64,000 nucleotides of DNA, from assembly GCA_963720695.1 (NCBI GenBank), contig CAVRGG010000004.1, positions 930,001 to 994,000 of the forward strand, in the 5' to 3' direction. Both the position numbers and the translations under genes were made by a program. The notes below the pieces were generated by a model, which saw nothing but the letters and a program-made list of their open reading frames with translations, made no database searches and was not told where the DNA came from. The stretch is from UBA668 sp963720695 (GTDB taxonomy: Bacteria; Actinomycetota; Acidimicrobiia; Acidimicrobiales; Ilumatobacteraceae). Shown piece by piece: positions 27,845 through 37,055 of the stretch. Positions within the stretch are counted from its first letter, which is position 1. Each line of letters begins with the position of its first letter.

Positions 27845-29218
27845 ATGACAGCGCGCTCCCTCCCTGCGGAGGTGATCGAAGTGGTCGACGCCGATCCCTC
27901 GGCGTTCGGTCCCATGCGCGCCCCACGACGTCCCCGCGAACCCTGGACGCCACGTCAGCGTCACCTTGCGGCGGTGATCGCCCTCTCCCTGGTGGGCGTC
28001 GCGATCGGCGTGGGGGTCCTGGTCGCGAAGCCGTGGCGTCATCCCCCGACGTGGACTCGATATCCGACGCCGGTGGTCGATCCGACGGGCACCGACCTGC
28101 TGGTGCTCGGCCGCCCGCCCGCACCGCTGGTGTCGGCCATCCGGGCCCTCGACGACGCGACCCCGGCGGTGCCGGCCGGCGAGTTGTTCGCCTCGCCGGG
28201 TGCTCGCCCGCAGGCGGGTCGTTGGATCATGTTCCGCGTCGACCCGTCGGCGACCAAGGGCATCGGCACGTCGTCGACCGCCGCACTCGACACGTCGCCC
28301 AACGGCACGGGGCGGCTCGACTGGAGCGACGCGGTGGGCCGGTGGACGGTCACGTCCTTCGGGCTCGACGAAGCGAGGGTCAGAGCGTTCGCCGCGGCCC
28401 TCTCCTGGCACGACGACGCACCGACGCTGGACCGCCGGTTTCCGCTCGGTGATCTGACGCCCATCGGGAGTGTCGCGGGGTTCGACGCGGCGACGCGACT
28501 GGCGTCCGGGCTGGGCCAGGCGGCGCTCCCCGCCGGGGTGACCGTCGCCTACTACCGCTCGGTGCTATACCCGACCGCGATCGCCTCCACGCCGGCTCCC
28601 GACGATGCCGCCGGCCTGATGTCGTTCGTGCTGTTCGGCACTGAGACCGACGTACGGGGACATCCCGGCGTGCTCGCCAACTCGGTCAGCCTCGGGCGCG
28701 TGCTCACCTGGGTGGAGGACGGCCGCCTCGTCCTGGTCGCCGGACCACAGGACCCCGACGCCCTGCACCAGCTCGCGTCATCCGTCGAGCCGACGACCGA
28801 TGCGATCGCATGGCGAGCGGGTGCGAACGGGGCGAGCATCACCAGTTCTTCGACGACGGCGATCCCGATCGGCTTCGGCACCGCCCCCGACGGACGGAAG
28901 TGGGCGGTGTCGGGTCGCTTCGGCACGGTCACGGTCGTGTGCGCGACCGTCGACGCCGTGCCCGGTGCGCCTCCGCCGGAGTCCGTGTGTACCGCCGACC
29001 AGCACGCCACGCTGCCGCAGATGATGTGGATCGACACCTCGGTGGGCACCATCGTCGTCGCCCTCTCCAACGCACCGACGGGCGCGATCCTCAAGCTCCA
29101 CGACGTCGACGGTCGGGTGTCGTACCTTCCCCTTCGACCGCTCGTGTGGAACATCTCCGCCTACACGTTCCTCCCCACCCCAGGTGCCGGATACTCCCTG
29201 ATCGAGGGGTCCGGCTGA
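27845..29218 (+). CDS. Single-span membrane protein of unknown function (tandem paralogue A)
   Basis: 457 residues. A short basic cytoplasmic N-terminus (about 1-38), one helix (about 43-65) ending in AKPW, then a large extracytoplasmic part with no recognised domain. Segments such as GRLDWSDAVGRW, LTPIGSVAGFDAATRL and WVEDGRLVLVAG have counterparts in the next gene. The ATG at 27845 is preferred over the GTG at 27806, which lies inside CIRCE 2. It overlaps the next gene by one base. Confidence 0.7.
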   Translation: MTARSLPAEVIEVVDADPSAFGPMRAPRRPREPWTPRQRHLAAVIALSLVGVAIGVGVLVAKPWRHPPTWTRYPTPVVDPTGTDLLVLGRPPAPLVSAIRALDDATPAVPAGELFASPGARPQAGRWIMFRVDPSATKGIGTSSTAALDTSPNGTGRLDWSDAVGRWTVTSFGLDEARVRAFAAALSWHDDAPTLDRRFPLGDLTPIGSVAGFDAATRLASGLGQAALPAGVTVAYYRSVLYPTAIASTPAPDDAAGLMSFVLFGTETDVRGHPGVLANSVSLGRVLTWVEDGRLVLVAGPQDPDALHQLASSVEPTTDAIAWRAGANGASITSSSTTAIPIGFGTAPDGRKWAVSGRFGTVTVVCATVDAVPGAPPPESVCTADQHATLPQMMWIDTSVGTIVVALSNAPTGAILKLHDVDGRVSYLPLRPLVWNISAYTFLPTPGAGYSLIEGSG

Positions 29219-30327
29219 TGAGAGGCGCGTTCGACGGTCGCGACCCGGAGATGATCGAGCTCATCGACCCCGACGGCGACCTGTTCGGTGAGGCACCGCC
29301 CCGAGTCGAGGACCACGAGGACTCCCCGAGAGGTCGGCGCGTCCGCTCGGTCGCGGCAGCGCTCGCCGTCGGCGCTGTCGTCGCCGGCTCGCTGGTGGCG
29401 TGGAAGCCGTGGGTCGGCCGCGATCACCCACTCGCCTTCCGCGACCCGCGTGCCACCGAGGCCGAGCTGTCGGAGAAGTTGGTGCTCGACCCGCCCCCGG
29501 CCGATCCCCATGGAGTCACCCTCGGCACGGGCGACGGGACCACGAGTCCCGAGGGTCCGCGGAACATCCCCGTCGGCTACCTGTTCGGTGACGCCGACGC
29601 GACGATCAGCGTCAACGACGGCGGCGACCGATGGGCGGGCTTCTTCGCTGCACCGGCGACCGACCCCGATGCACCGAGCACCGACAACCTCCGTGAGGGA
29701 GATCGCACCGACATCGTCGTCAACGGCGCTCCTGGCCAGATGCAGGCGCGACCGGGCAACACGCAACAGATCGTGTGGGGGCCGCTCGCCGGGATGATGT
29801 ACTCCGCGACCACCTCGGGACTCACCATTCCCGAAGCGCTCGACTTCGTGTCGTCGCTGTCGACAGCGCAGGGCCGAGTGGTCGTCACCCATCGATCGGC
29901 GCTCGCGGGGATGGAGCCCATCGGGAGCTTCTACGACTACTACACGGTCCTCACGCTGCTGCAGCACGCGCAGGACATCGGCGCCGCGAACGACGGTGTC
30001 GTCGGCGTCTACTACGGCTTCCGGACACAGACCGTGGCATCGATCGTCGCCAACGAGTCGGCGTTGAAGGTGGTCCCGTTCGTGTTGAGCAACAGCCACC
30101 ATCGAGATGGCGACACCGAGCTGACGGTCCACGGGAGGCCCGCCGTCGGGTTCACGAAGGGCGCTGGTCCGTTCGGCGCCTTCGACATCACGGCGGTCGT
30201 GTGGTGGGAGGGCGGTCGACTGGTCATGGTCGGCAGCAACGCCGACCTGGAGCCGACGGTGTCACTGGCGGAGACCACCAGGCCGGCGACCGCCGAGGAG
30301 TGGTCGGCGCTGCTGGCGCTCACGTGA
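29218..30327 (+). CDS. Single-span membrane protein of unknown function (tandem paralogue B)
   Basis: 369 residues with the same plan as the upstream gene: an acidic start (IELIDPDGDLFGE), a basic stretch, one helix (about 43-60) ending in WKPW, then an outside domain. Matching blocks include MEPIGSFYDYYTVLTLL and VWWEGGRLVMVGSN. Start and stop overlap in TGATG, so the pair is one operon. Function is unknown; it may form a complex with its paralogue. Its 3' end meets maf six bases later. Confidence 0.7.
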   Translation: MRGAFDGRDPEMIELIDPDGDLFGEAPPRVEDHEDSPRGRRVRSVAAALAVGAVVAGSLVAWKPWVGRDHPLAFRDPRATEAELSEKLVLDPPPADPHGVTLGTGDGTTSPEGPRNIPVGYLFGDADATISVNDGGDRWAGFFAAPATDPDAPSTDNLREGDRTDIVVNGAPGQMQARPGNTQQIVWGPLAGMMYSATTSGLTIPEALDFVSSLSTAQGRVVVTHRSALAGMEPIGSFYDYYTVLTLLQHAQDIGAANDGVVGVYYGFRTQTVASIVANESALKVVPFVLSNSHHRDGDTELTVHGRPAVGFTKGAGPFGAFDITAVVWWEGGRLVMVGSNADLEPTVSLAETTRPATAEEWSALLALT

Positions 30328-30333
30328 CGATCG

Positions 30334-30906
30334 TCAGCCGACGATCGGCACACCGAGCGAAGCGGCCAGTCGGGCGACCGCGTGGAGCGGGAGACCGACG
30401 ATGTTGCTGACGCTTCCTCGGACCAGTTGCACGAACACCCCACCCGCACCCTGGATCGCGTACGCGCCCGCCTTGTCGAGCGGCTCGCCCGTGGCCACGT
30501 ACCACTCGATGGCCTGAGGGGTGAGCGCCGTGAACGTCACGAGCGAGGTGACCACTTCACTGCGCACGTCGTCGCCACGGCGCACTGCCACACCCGTGTG
30601 CACGCGGTGGGTGCGAGCCGAGAGACGCCCGAGCATCGCCCGCGCCTCGTCGGCATCCACCGGCTTGCCCAGGATCTCGCCGCCGAGGTCGACGGTCGTG
30701 TCGGCGGTGATGACGAGCGAATCCGAGGGGGCCGCGATCGCGTACGACTTGGCGACGGCCAACCGCTCGACGTAGGCGACGGGGGATTCGTCCGGCAGCG
30801 GCGTCTCGTCGATGTCGGGCGCGACGATCGAACACGTCACCCCCATCTGGGCGAGCAACTCCCGCCGCCGAGGCGACGCGGACCCGAGGACGATCGCCGG
30901 ACTCAT
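30334..30906 (-). CDS. maf: Maf-family nucleotide pyrophosphatase
   Basis: 190 residues. The opening IVLGSASPRRRELLAQMG is the Maf signature, with ADTTVDL and KPVDADEAR following. The family hydrolyses non-canonical or modified nucleoside triphosphates such as dTTP, UTP or m7GTP. The ATG overlaps the dus stop by four bases, so it is the last gene of the long operon. Confidence 0.93.
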   Translation of the reverse strand: MSPAIVLGSASPRRRELLAQMGVTCSIVAPDIDETPLPDESPVAYVERLAVAKSYAIAAPSDSLVITADTTVDLGGEILGKPVDADEARAMLGRLSARTHRVHTGVAVRRGDDVRSEVVTSLVTFTALTPQAIEWYVATGEPLDKAGAYAIQGAGGVFVQLVRGSVSNIVGLPLHAVARLAASLGVPIVG

Positions 30907-32025
30907 CCGCCCGAGAGCGCCATCACGTCGTTGTCGTCGGGGACGACGTCGTCGTCGAGGTGGTCGAGATATCCCGACGGCAACACGACTCGAATCGGCC
31001 CGTTCGTGTGGCCCCGGCGAATCCGTGCCCCGCCCTCCACGATGACCAACTCCGGATCGAGCGGAGCGATCAGGTCCTCGAGCTCGGCCAGGGTCGACAC
31101 CATCGCGAACCTGCCGCGGACCTCGCCACCGACCGGGTAGCCGGTGAAGTACCAGGCGGTGTGCTTGCGGAAGTCGCGCATCGCCAGCGGCTCGGTCATG
31201 TGCAGGGCGAGCAACCGGGCGTGGCGAACCATGACGTCGAGCACCTCACCGAGCCGCGGCGCCGGTGGCACCGGGCGGCCGTTCATCGCCTCGACCAGGT
31301 CGCGGAACAGCCACGGGCGCCCCAGGCAGCCACGGCCGACGACCACACCGTCGCACCCCGTGTGGCGCATCATCGCCACCGCGTCGGAGGCCTCCCAGAT
31401 GTCGCCGTTGCCGAGCACCGGGATCTCCGGCACCGCGGCCTTCAGCTCGGCGATGGCGTCCCAGTCGGCGGTCCCGGCGTAGTGCTGTTCGGCCGTGCGG
31501 GCGTGCAGCGCGATCGCCGCGACGCCCTCCTCGGCGGCGATCCGGCCGGTGGCCACATGGGTGAGCAGCGAGTCGAACAGACCCTTGCGGAACTTGATCG
31601 TCACCGGCACCCCGTACGGGGTGGCCGCGCTGACGGCCTCGCGCACGATCGCGCGTAGCAGCTTCGGCTTCGCCGGAACCGCCGCGCCACCGCCGCGCCG
31701 CGTGACCTTCGCCGCGGGACAGCCGAAGTTCATGTCGACATGGTCCACCCGTCCCGCATCGCACAGCTTGCGCACGGCCTCGCCGACCATGACCGGATCA
31801 CTGCTGTAGAGCTGCAGGCTGCGCGGCTGCTCGTCGGGCGCGAAGGTCATCATCCGCTCGGTCTTGAGATTGCCGTGCACCACCGCGGTGGCCATCACCA
31901 TCTCGTTGACGTAGATCAGGCCGGGGGCGAACTCACGGCACATCGCGGCGGAACGGCGCGTTGGTGACACCCGCCATCGGCGCCAGCACCACGGGCGCCG
32001 CAGGGGTGATCGTCCCGATCTTCAC
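30903..32025 (-). pseudogene. dusB: tRNA-dihydrouridine synthase (DusB type) with a +1 frameshift
   Basis: The N-terminal part (GTG at 32025) reads KIGTITPAAPVVLAPMAGVT then NAPFRR and runs into a stop after three more codons. The rest continues in the next frame as MCREFAPGLIYVNEMV through to 30903. The two parts join seamlessly if one G (plus-strand C at or next to 31944) is removed. The downstream frame keeps DMNFGCPAAKVTRRGGG, a LHARTAEQHY block and GNGDIW. Family knowledge: DusB reduces uridines in the tRNA D-loop with FMN. Translation from the GTG at 31970 would give 355 residues lacking the FMN-binding start APMAGVT. A sequencing or assembly error is as likely as a real mutation. Confidence 0.85.
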
Positions 32026-32111
32026 GGTGCAACAAGGTACCGGCACCGGCCCGGAGGTCGCGCTCGGCCGACGAGTCAGGCCGTGGATCGGGCGGTGGCT
32101 CGGGCGGTGGA

Positions 32112-33206
32112 TCAGGCCGTGGCGACCGGGACGGTTCCGGACTGCACGGCCACGTTGATGCCACCGTTCGAGGTCTCCAGCACCGGCACCAACGGGAGGT
32201 GCAGCCTGGTCACGGGGGTGTCCCGGGAGGCGAGCATCGCCACGTGCCACCCTCCGGCCCGCTCGCGCAGGACGGCGCCGAGACGGTCGTAGAGATCACG
32301 CACGTCGGGCCCGCCGACGCGTGCGCCGTACGGCGGGTTGGTGACGATCCAGCCGGGATTCGCCGGCAGCACCAACTCGGAGGCGGATCGGACGTCGACC
32401 TCGATGTTCGCCGCCACCCCGGCGGTGGCCGCGTTGGCGACCGTGGCGGCGACCGCGCCCTGGTCGCGATCCGATCCGCTGATCGGTGGGCAGCGATCGA
32501 TGACGTCGCTGTCGGCACCCTTCACGAGGCGCTCCCAACCCGCGGCGTCGAACGAGGGCCACTGCATGAACTGGAACGAACGGTGCCGCCCGGGTGCGAT
32601 TCGCCGAGCCTTCATCGCCGCTTCGATCAACACCGTGCCGGACCCGCAGAACGGATCGACCAGCGGCCGCCGAACATCCCACTCGGAGGCGACGAGCAAC
32701 GCCGCGGCAAGGGTTTCGCGCACCGGCGCCTTCCCGGCCGGCCCTCGGTACCCGCGCTTGTGCAGCGCCAACCCCGACGCGTCGACACTCACCGTCGCCA
32801 CGTCACGGGTGACCCGGACGAGCACCTGTTGGGCGCCTTCGCCACGGCCGATCTGTTCGGCGACACGTTCCTCGATCGCACCCGTGTGGTACAGCTTCGA
32901 TTTTCCGTCGGTGGAGGCCGCGACCGTGACGCCGCCCTCGGGCAGCCAACTCGACCAGTCGATCCGCTCGAGGCCGGCATGCAGCGTGTCGAAGCCGTCC
33001 GCCTTGAATCGGGCCACTCGCACGAGCACTCGGGTGGCGAGCCGCGACTTGAGGTGGATCGCCCAGAGCTGCGGCCACGTGACGGTGCAGTTGACCCCGC
33101 CATAGGTGACGTTCGCCGGGCGCACGCCGAGCTTGCTGACCTCCGCCTGCACCAGCGTTTCCAGTCCGGGGGTGGCGACGACGAACGCGTCGATGCGGGT
33201 GCTCAC
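32112..33206 (-). CDS. THUMP-domain class I methyltransferase (RlmKL/TrmN-like)
   Basis: 364 residues from a GTG at 33206. The N-terminal THUMP-type domain starts at DAFVVATPGLETL; the methyltransferase core has DPFCGSGTVLIEAA (about residue 190) and NPPYG (about 293). Such enzymes make m2G in 23S rRNA or in tRNA. Which one this is cannot be settled from the sequence. GTGA overlap with tsaD places it in the same operon. Confidence 0.88.
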   Translation of the reverse strand: MSTRIDAFVVATPGLETLVQAEVSKLGVRPANVTYGGVNCTVTWPQLWAIHLKSRLATRVLVRVARFKADGFDTLHAGLERIDWSSWLPEGGVTVAASTDGKSKLYHTGAIEERVAEQIGRGEGAQQVLVRVTRDVATVSVDASGLALHKRGYRGPAGKAPVRETLAAALLVASEWDVRRPLVDPFCGSGTVLIEAAMKARRIAPGRHRSFQFMQWPSFDAAGWERLVKGADSDVIDRCPPISGSDRDQGAVAATVANAATAGVAANIEVDVRSASELVLPANPGWIVTNPPYGARVGGPDVRDLYDRLGAVLRERAGGWHVAMLASRDTPVTRLHLPLVPVLETSNGGINVAVQSGTVPVATA

Positions 33207-34219
33207 GAGAGGAACTGCAGACGCATGTTGGGGTAGGCGCCGGCGTCGAGCGACGTCGGCCCATCGGAGCGCAATCGGTGCCAGCCGGCGGCGGCGATCA
33301 TCGCCGCGTTGTCCGTGCACATCTCGCGACTCGGCAGGAACCCACGGATCCCGGTCTCGGCGCATGCGTCGAGGAATCGTTCGCGCAACAGCGTGTTGGC
33401 AGCGACTCCGCCTCCCAGCACGAGTCCCTTCGCCCCGACCTGTTCCGCCGCGCGCCGCGCCTTGACGACGAGCACGTCGACGACCGCGGCCTGGAACGAG
33501 GCAGCGACGTCGGCGGTGGCGACGTCCGGATGCTTGCGGACGTGGTTCATCACGGACGTCTTCAGCCCGCTGAAGCTGAAGTCGAGACCGTCGTGGAGCA
33601 TCGCCCGTGGGAAGTTGATGGCGGTCGGGTCACCGTGGACCGCTTCCCTGTCGACGGCCGGGCCCCCCGGGTACCCGAGCCCGAGGAAGCGAGCGACCTT
33701 GTCGAAGGCCTCGCCGGCGGCATCGTCGATCGTCTGACCGAGCAGTCGGTACCGGCCGTGATCCTGCATCTCGACGAGCATCGTGTGGCCGCCCGACACC
33801 AGCATCACCACGAGCGGGAACTCCAGCGTCGGATCCTCCAGGAAGGCGGCGTACAGGTGCGCCTCCATGTGATTGACCCCCACGAACGGCACGTCCCAGG
33901 TGAGCGCCAGGGCCTTCGCGGCGGACACGCCGACCAACAGCGCTCCGATCAGCCCAGGGCCGACGGTGCAGGCGACGGCGTCGATGCGCTCCGGGGCGAT
34001 CCCTGCCTCCACGATCGCCCGCGCCACCATCGGATTGAGCAGGTCGAGGTGTGCCCTGCTGGCCACCTCCGGCACCACGCCTCCGAACTGGGCGTGGAGG
34101 TCGACCTGCGTACTGACGGCGCTCGAGATGACGTCGTAGCCACCCATCACGAGCGCGGCCGCGGTCTCGTCACAACTGGTCTCGATGCCGAGCACCAGTG
34201 TGTTCTCGTCGAATGTCAT
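33203..34219 (-). CDS. tsaD: tRNA N6-adenosine threonylcarbamoyltransferase TsaD
   Basis: 338 residues. LGIETSCDETAAALV opens the ASKHA fold; HMEAHLYA is the metal motif; SGGHTML and GGGVAANTLLR follow. It transfers the threonylcarbamoyl group to A37 of ANN-decoding tRNAs, working with TsaB and TsaE encoded in the same operon. The ATG at 34219 overlaps the rimI stop by four bases. Confidence 0.97.
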   Translation of the reverse strand: MTFDENTLVLGIETSCDETAAALVMGGYDVISSAVSTQVDLHAQFGGVVPEVASRAHLDLLNPMVARAIVEAGIAPERIDAVACTVGPGLIGALLVGVSAAKALALTWDVPFVGVNHMEAHLYAAFLEDPTLEFPLVVMLVSGGHTMLVEMQDHGRYRLLGQTIDDAAGEAFDKVARFLGLGYPGGPAVDREAVHGDPTAINFPRAMLHDGLDFSFSGLKTSVMNHVRKHPDVATADVAASFQAAVVDVLVVKARRAAEQVGAKGLVLGGGVAANTLLRERFLDACAETGIRGFLPSREMCTDNAAMIAAAGWHRLRSDGPTSLDAGAYPNMRLQFLS

Positions 34220-34758
34220 CTCGCTGCCTCCGGACACAGCCGGTGCAACCGGTCTCGATAGTCGACGTCGAGGATGCCGTGGCGCCACATCACGATCGCG
34301 TCCTCGGTGTTCTCGTAGTACTTCTTGCGGACACCCGCTGCTTCGAATCCGAACCGCTCGTACAGCGCCTGAGCGCCGGTGTTGCTGACTCGAACCTCGA
34401 GGGTCATGGCAGTGCTGCCACGCTCGATCGCCGCCCAGGCGAGAGAGGCGAGCAGGCGGGTGGCGATGCCACGGCGCTGGTGGAGGTGGCTGACGGCGAT
34501 GTTGGTGACGTGCGCGTCGTCGGCGGCGTACATCATCCCGGCGTAACCGACCACCGTCGCTCCCTCGCGCGCGGCGAGGTACGTGCGCTCACCGCGCCGC
34601 ATCATCTCCAGCTCGCTGGTGAACACGTTGATGCTCCACGGTCGCGGATACGACGCTTCCTCGATCGGCATCACCCCGGCCAGATCGCGCTTGCGCAGAG
34701 GTCCGACCACGAGCTCGCGCTGGTCGTCCTTGCCGAGGAGTCGGGACAGCACACTCAT
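34216..34758 (-). CDS. rimI: Ribosomal protein S18-alanine N-acetyltransferase RimI
   Basis: 180 residues, GNAT fold with the acetyl-CoA motif HQRRGIATRLL, VTNIAVSHLH before it, and the closing ALYERFGFEAAGVRKKYY typical of RimI. About 25 residues precede the usual start. It acetylates the N-terminus of S18 or other proteins. Its position between tsaB and tsaD is common in actinobacteria. It is joined to both neighbours by four-base overlaps. Confidence 0.93.
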   Translation of the reverse strand: MSVLSRLLGKDDQRELVVGPLRKRDLAGVMPIEEASYPRPWSINVFTSELEMMRRGERTYLAAREGATVVGYAGMMYAADDAHVTNIAVSHLHQRRGIATRLLASLAWAAIERGSTAMTLEVRVSNTGAQALYERFGFEAAGVRKKYYENTEDAIVMWRHGILDVDYRDRLHRLCPEAAR

Positions 34759-35456
34759 GTCGCCGCGGCTCGCGTCGCCCAGTTGATCTGTGCGTCCGGC
34801 GCCCGCAGGTACATCGGCTGGATCTCCCAGGGGTTCACCCATTCCTCGCGGAGCGCCTTGGCGTGAGCCAGCTGGACCAAGGGCGCTGCCGAAGGATGGG
34901 AGAGGAACTGCTCGGCGAACTCGCACCGCACGCCGGCGTCGATGTCGTCGCGATACCGCAGCGCGCCGTCACCGACGCAGATCACGTTCTGCGCCCGCGC
35001 CATGAGGTCGCCGACGAGGTCGTCGATGGTCCCCACCCGAGGCTCGGTCACCCGTTGCACACCACCGGGAACCGGTCGGTAGAACGCGTAGAACACCTCA
35101 CCCTTGCGGGCGTCGATGACCGCCGCGATCGTCCGGTCCGCGTATCGCAGCGGGAACGCGAGCAGGTCGAGCGAACTGATCCCGATCATCGGGACCCGCA
35201 ACGCCTGCGCGATCGCCTTGCCGGCAGCGAGGCCGACACGCATCCCGGTGAACAGGCCCGGTCCGACGTCGACGGCGATCGCACTGAACTCCGCGATCTC
35301 GATGTCGGTCTGGCGACAGAGGAACTCGATCGCCGGCGTCAGGGTCTCCGCATGCCGACGACCACGCGACACCTCGAACATGCCGAGGACGCCTTCGTGG
35401 CCACCGATGGCCACGCTGACCTGTTGGGTGGCCGTCTCGATGCCGAGAATCAACAT
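34755..35456 (-). CDS. tsaB: t6A partner protein TsaB
   Basis: 233 residues beginning MLILGIETATQQVSVAI, with AVDVGPGLFTGMRVG. TsaB is the inactive TsaD paralogue that scaffolds the TsaB-TsaD-TsaE complex. The ATG at 35456 overlaps tsaE by seven bases. Confidence 0.95.
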   Translation of the reverse strand: MLILGIETATQQVSVAIGGHEGVLGMFEVSRGRRHAETLTPAIEFLCRQTDIEIAEFSAIAVDVGPGLFTGMRVGLAAGKAIAQALRVPMIGISSLDLLAFPLRYADRTIAAVIDARKGEVFYAFYRPVPGGVQRVTEPRVGTIDDLVGDLMARAQNVICVGDGALRYRDDIDAGVRCEFAEQFLSHPSAAPLVQLAHAKALREEWVNPWEIQPMYLRAPDAQINWATRAAAT

Positions 35457-35932
35457 TCGTAGCCTGCCAATGCGGTGTGGAGTCGGTCCCAACGTACCGC
35501 CCACGACCGCCCGGTTCCGCTCAGGGAGATCCGGCGAGCGTCCTCGTCGTCGGGCACGTGCTCGAGGTGCACCACCAGGTGTTCGCCCAGCGCGTGGGCG
35601 ACGACATCGCCCCATTCGATCAACACGATGCCGTCGTACTCCAACAGTTCGGCCAGCGCCAGGTCCGCAACCTCGTTCATCGTGCTGAGCCGATAGATGT
35701 CGGCGTGATGGAGGGTGAGTCGCCCTGCGGCGTAACTGTGCACGAGGGTGAAGGTGGGCGAGGTGATGGGTTCGGTCACCCCGAGCGCCGCGCCGAAGCC
35801 CTTGGCGAACGCCGTCTTGCCGGCACCCATCTCGCCGGCCAGCACGATGAGGTCGCCCGACCGGGAGAGCCCGGCAAGCACCGATGCGATTGCGGTGGTG
35901 TCGGCGAGGGAGGACGCGCAGAGCTGCAACAT
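35450..35932 (-). CDS. tsaE: t6A ATPase TsaE
   Basis: 160 residues. Walker A GEMGAGKT at 33-40, SPTFTLVHSY and LIEWGD are the family motifs. It drives turnover of the t6A complex by ATP hydrolysis. It starts 13 bases after alr. Confidence 0.96.
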   Translation of the reverse strand: MLQLCASSLADTTAIASVLAGLSRSGDLIVLAGEMGAGKTAFAKGFGAALGVTEPITSPTFTLVHSYAAGRLTLHHADIYRLSTMNEVADLALAELLEYDGIVLIEWGDVVAHALGEHLVVHLEHVPDDEDARRISLSGTGRSWAVRWDRLHTALAGYEC

Positions 35933-35945
35933 GACCGTCGGAATG

Positions 35946-37055
35946 CTAGACCGGCCGACGCTCGACCCGGCCGGAGAGTCCGCAGACGATCTCGTACGCG
36001 ATCGTGTCGAGCCGATCCGCCCACTCGGAGGCGGCGATGCATTGACCGTCCTGCTCGCCGATCAGGACCACGTGATCACCGATGGACACGTCGTCGTCGC
36101 CGCAGTCGATCATCAGCTGGTCCATGGTGACCACCCCGACGATCGGCCGGCGTCGGCCACCCAGCAGCACGCGACCATCCACGGCGTGCAGTCTCCTCGG
36201 CACGCCGTCGGCATAGCCGAGAGGAAGCGTTGCGACGGTGGTGGCCCGCTCGAAGGTGTGACGCAGCCCGTAGGAGATCCGCTCCCCCGCGGCGACTCGC
36301 TTGACGTGCGACACCCGGGCGTGGAGCGACAGCGCCGGACGGAGGTCCAGTTGGCGGACGAACGTGTCGACCGCAGGACCGGGCGAGATCCCGTAGATCG
36401 CGATCCCCGCGCGCACCATGCCGTAGCGCGACCGTGGGTGCGCGAGCGCCGCAGCGGAGTTGGCGGCGTGCACCACCGCCGGCTGGTGACCGGCGCCGGC
36501 GAGGTCGGCGAGCACCCTGTCGAAGAGTTCGATCTGCCGATCGGTGAAGGGATCCAGCGGCTCGTCGGCCACGGCCAGGTGGGTGAACACTCCCTCGAGC
36601 CGGACCGCTGGGGAGGCTGCGATGTGACCGGCCATGCCGACCGCGTCCTGCGTCGCGGCGCCGACGCGCCGCATCCCGGTGTCGACCTTGAGGTGCACGG
36701 GATGGTCGACCGCGCCGATGCGCTCGAGCGCGCTGATCTGGGCGCGGCTGTAGATCGTCAGTTGCAAGCCGTGGTCGATGGCACTCAGCAATGCGTCGGC
36801 CGGCTGCTCGCTGAGCACGAGGATCGGTGCGTCGACACCTGCGTCGCGCAGCGCGACGCCCTCCTGCAGCAGCGCGACGCACAAGCCGTCGGCGCCGCCC
36901 GCGAGCGCCGCAGTCGCTGCGAGCAGCGCGCCGTGGCCGTAGCCGTCCGCCTTGACCACCGCCCAGACCTGCGCCGGAGCGACGGCTTCGGCGATCGCTC
37001 GGACGTTGTGTTCGATCGCGGCGGACGACACCTCGGCCCACGCCCACCGACTCAT
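35946..37055 (-). CDS. alr: Alanine racemase
   Basis: 369 residues. The PLP lysine is Lys35 in VVKADGYGHG; LKVDTGMRR, RAGIAIYG and ERISYGLRHTF (catalytic Tyr) follow. It makes D-alanine for peptidoglycan, in the cytoplasm. The ATG overlaps the nnr stop by four bases. A much longer frame that runs back through nnr has no protein-like character. Confidence 0.97.
   Translation of the reverse strand: MSRWAWAEVSSAAIEHNVRAIAEAVAPAQVWAVVKADGYGHGALLAATAALAGGADGLCVALLQEGVALRDAGVDAPILVLSEQPADALLSAIDHGLQLTIYSRAQISALERIGAVDHPVHLKVDTGMRRVGAATQDAVGMAGHIAASPAVRLEGVFTHLAVADEPLDPFTDRQIELFDRVLADLAGAGHQPAVVHAANSAAALAHPRSRYGMVRAGIAIYGISPGPAVDTFVRQLDLRPALSLHARVSHVKRVAAGERISYGLRHTFERATTVATLPLGYADGVPRRLHAVDGRVLLGGRRRPIVGVVTMDQLMIDCGDDDVSIGDHVVLIGEQDGQCIAASEWADRLDTIAYEIVCGLSGRVERRPV

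Noticed and set aside
31930..31990. Programmed +1 frameshift in dus
   Set aside because: No slippery run, downstream structure or internal Shine-Dalgarno sequence stands out, and the family does not use recoding; mutation or sequence error is simpler.
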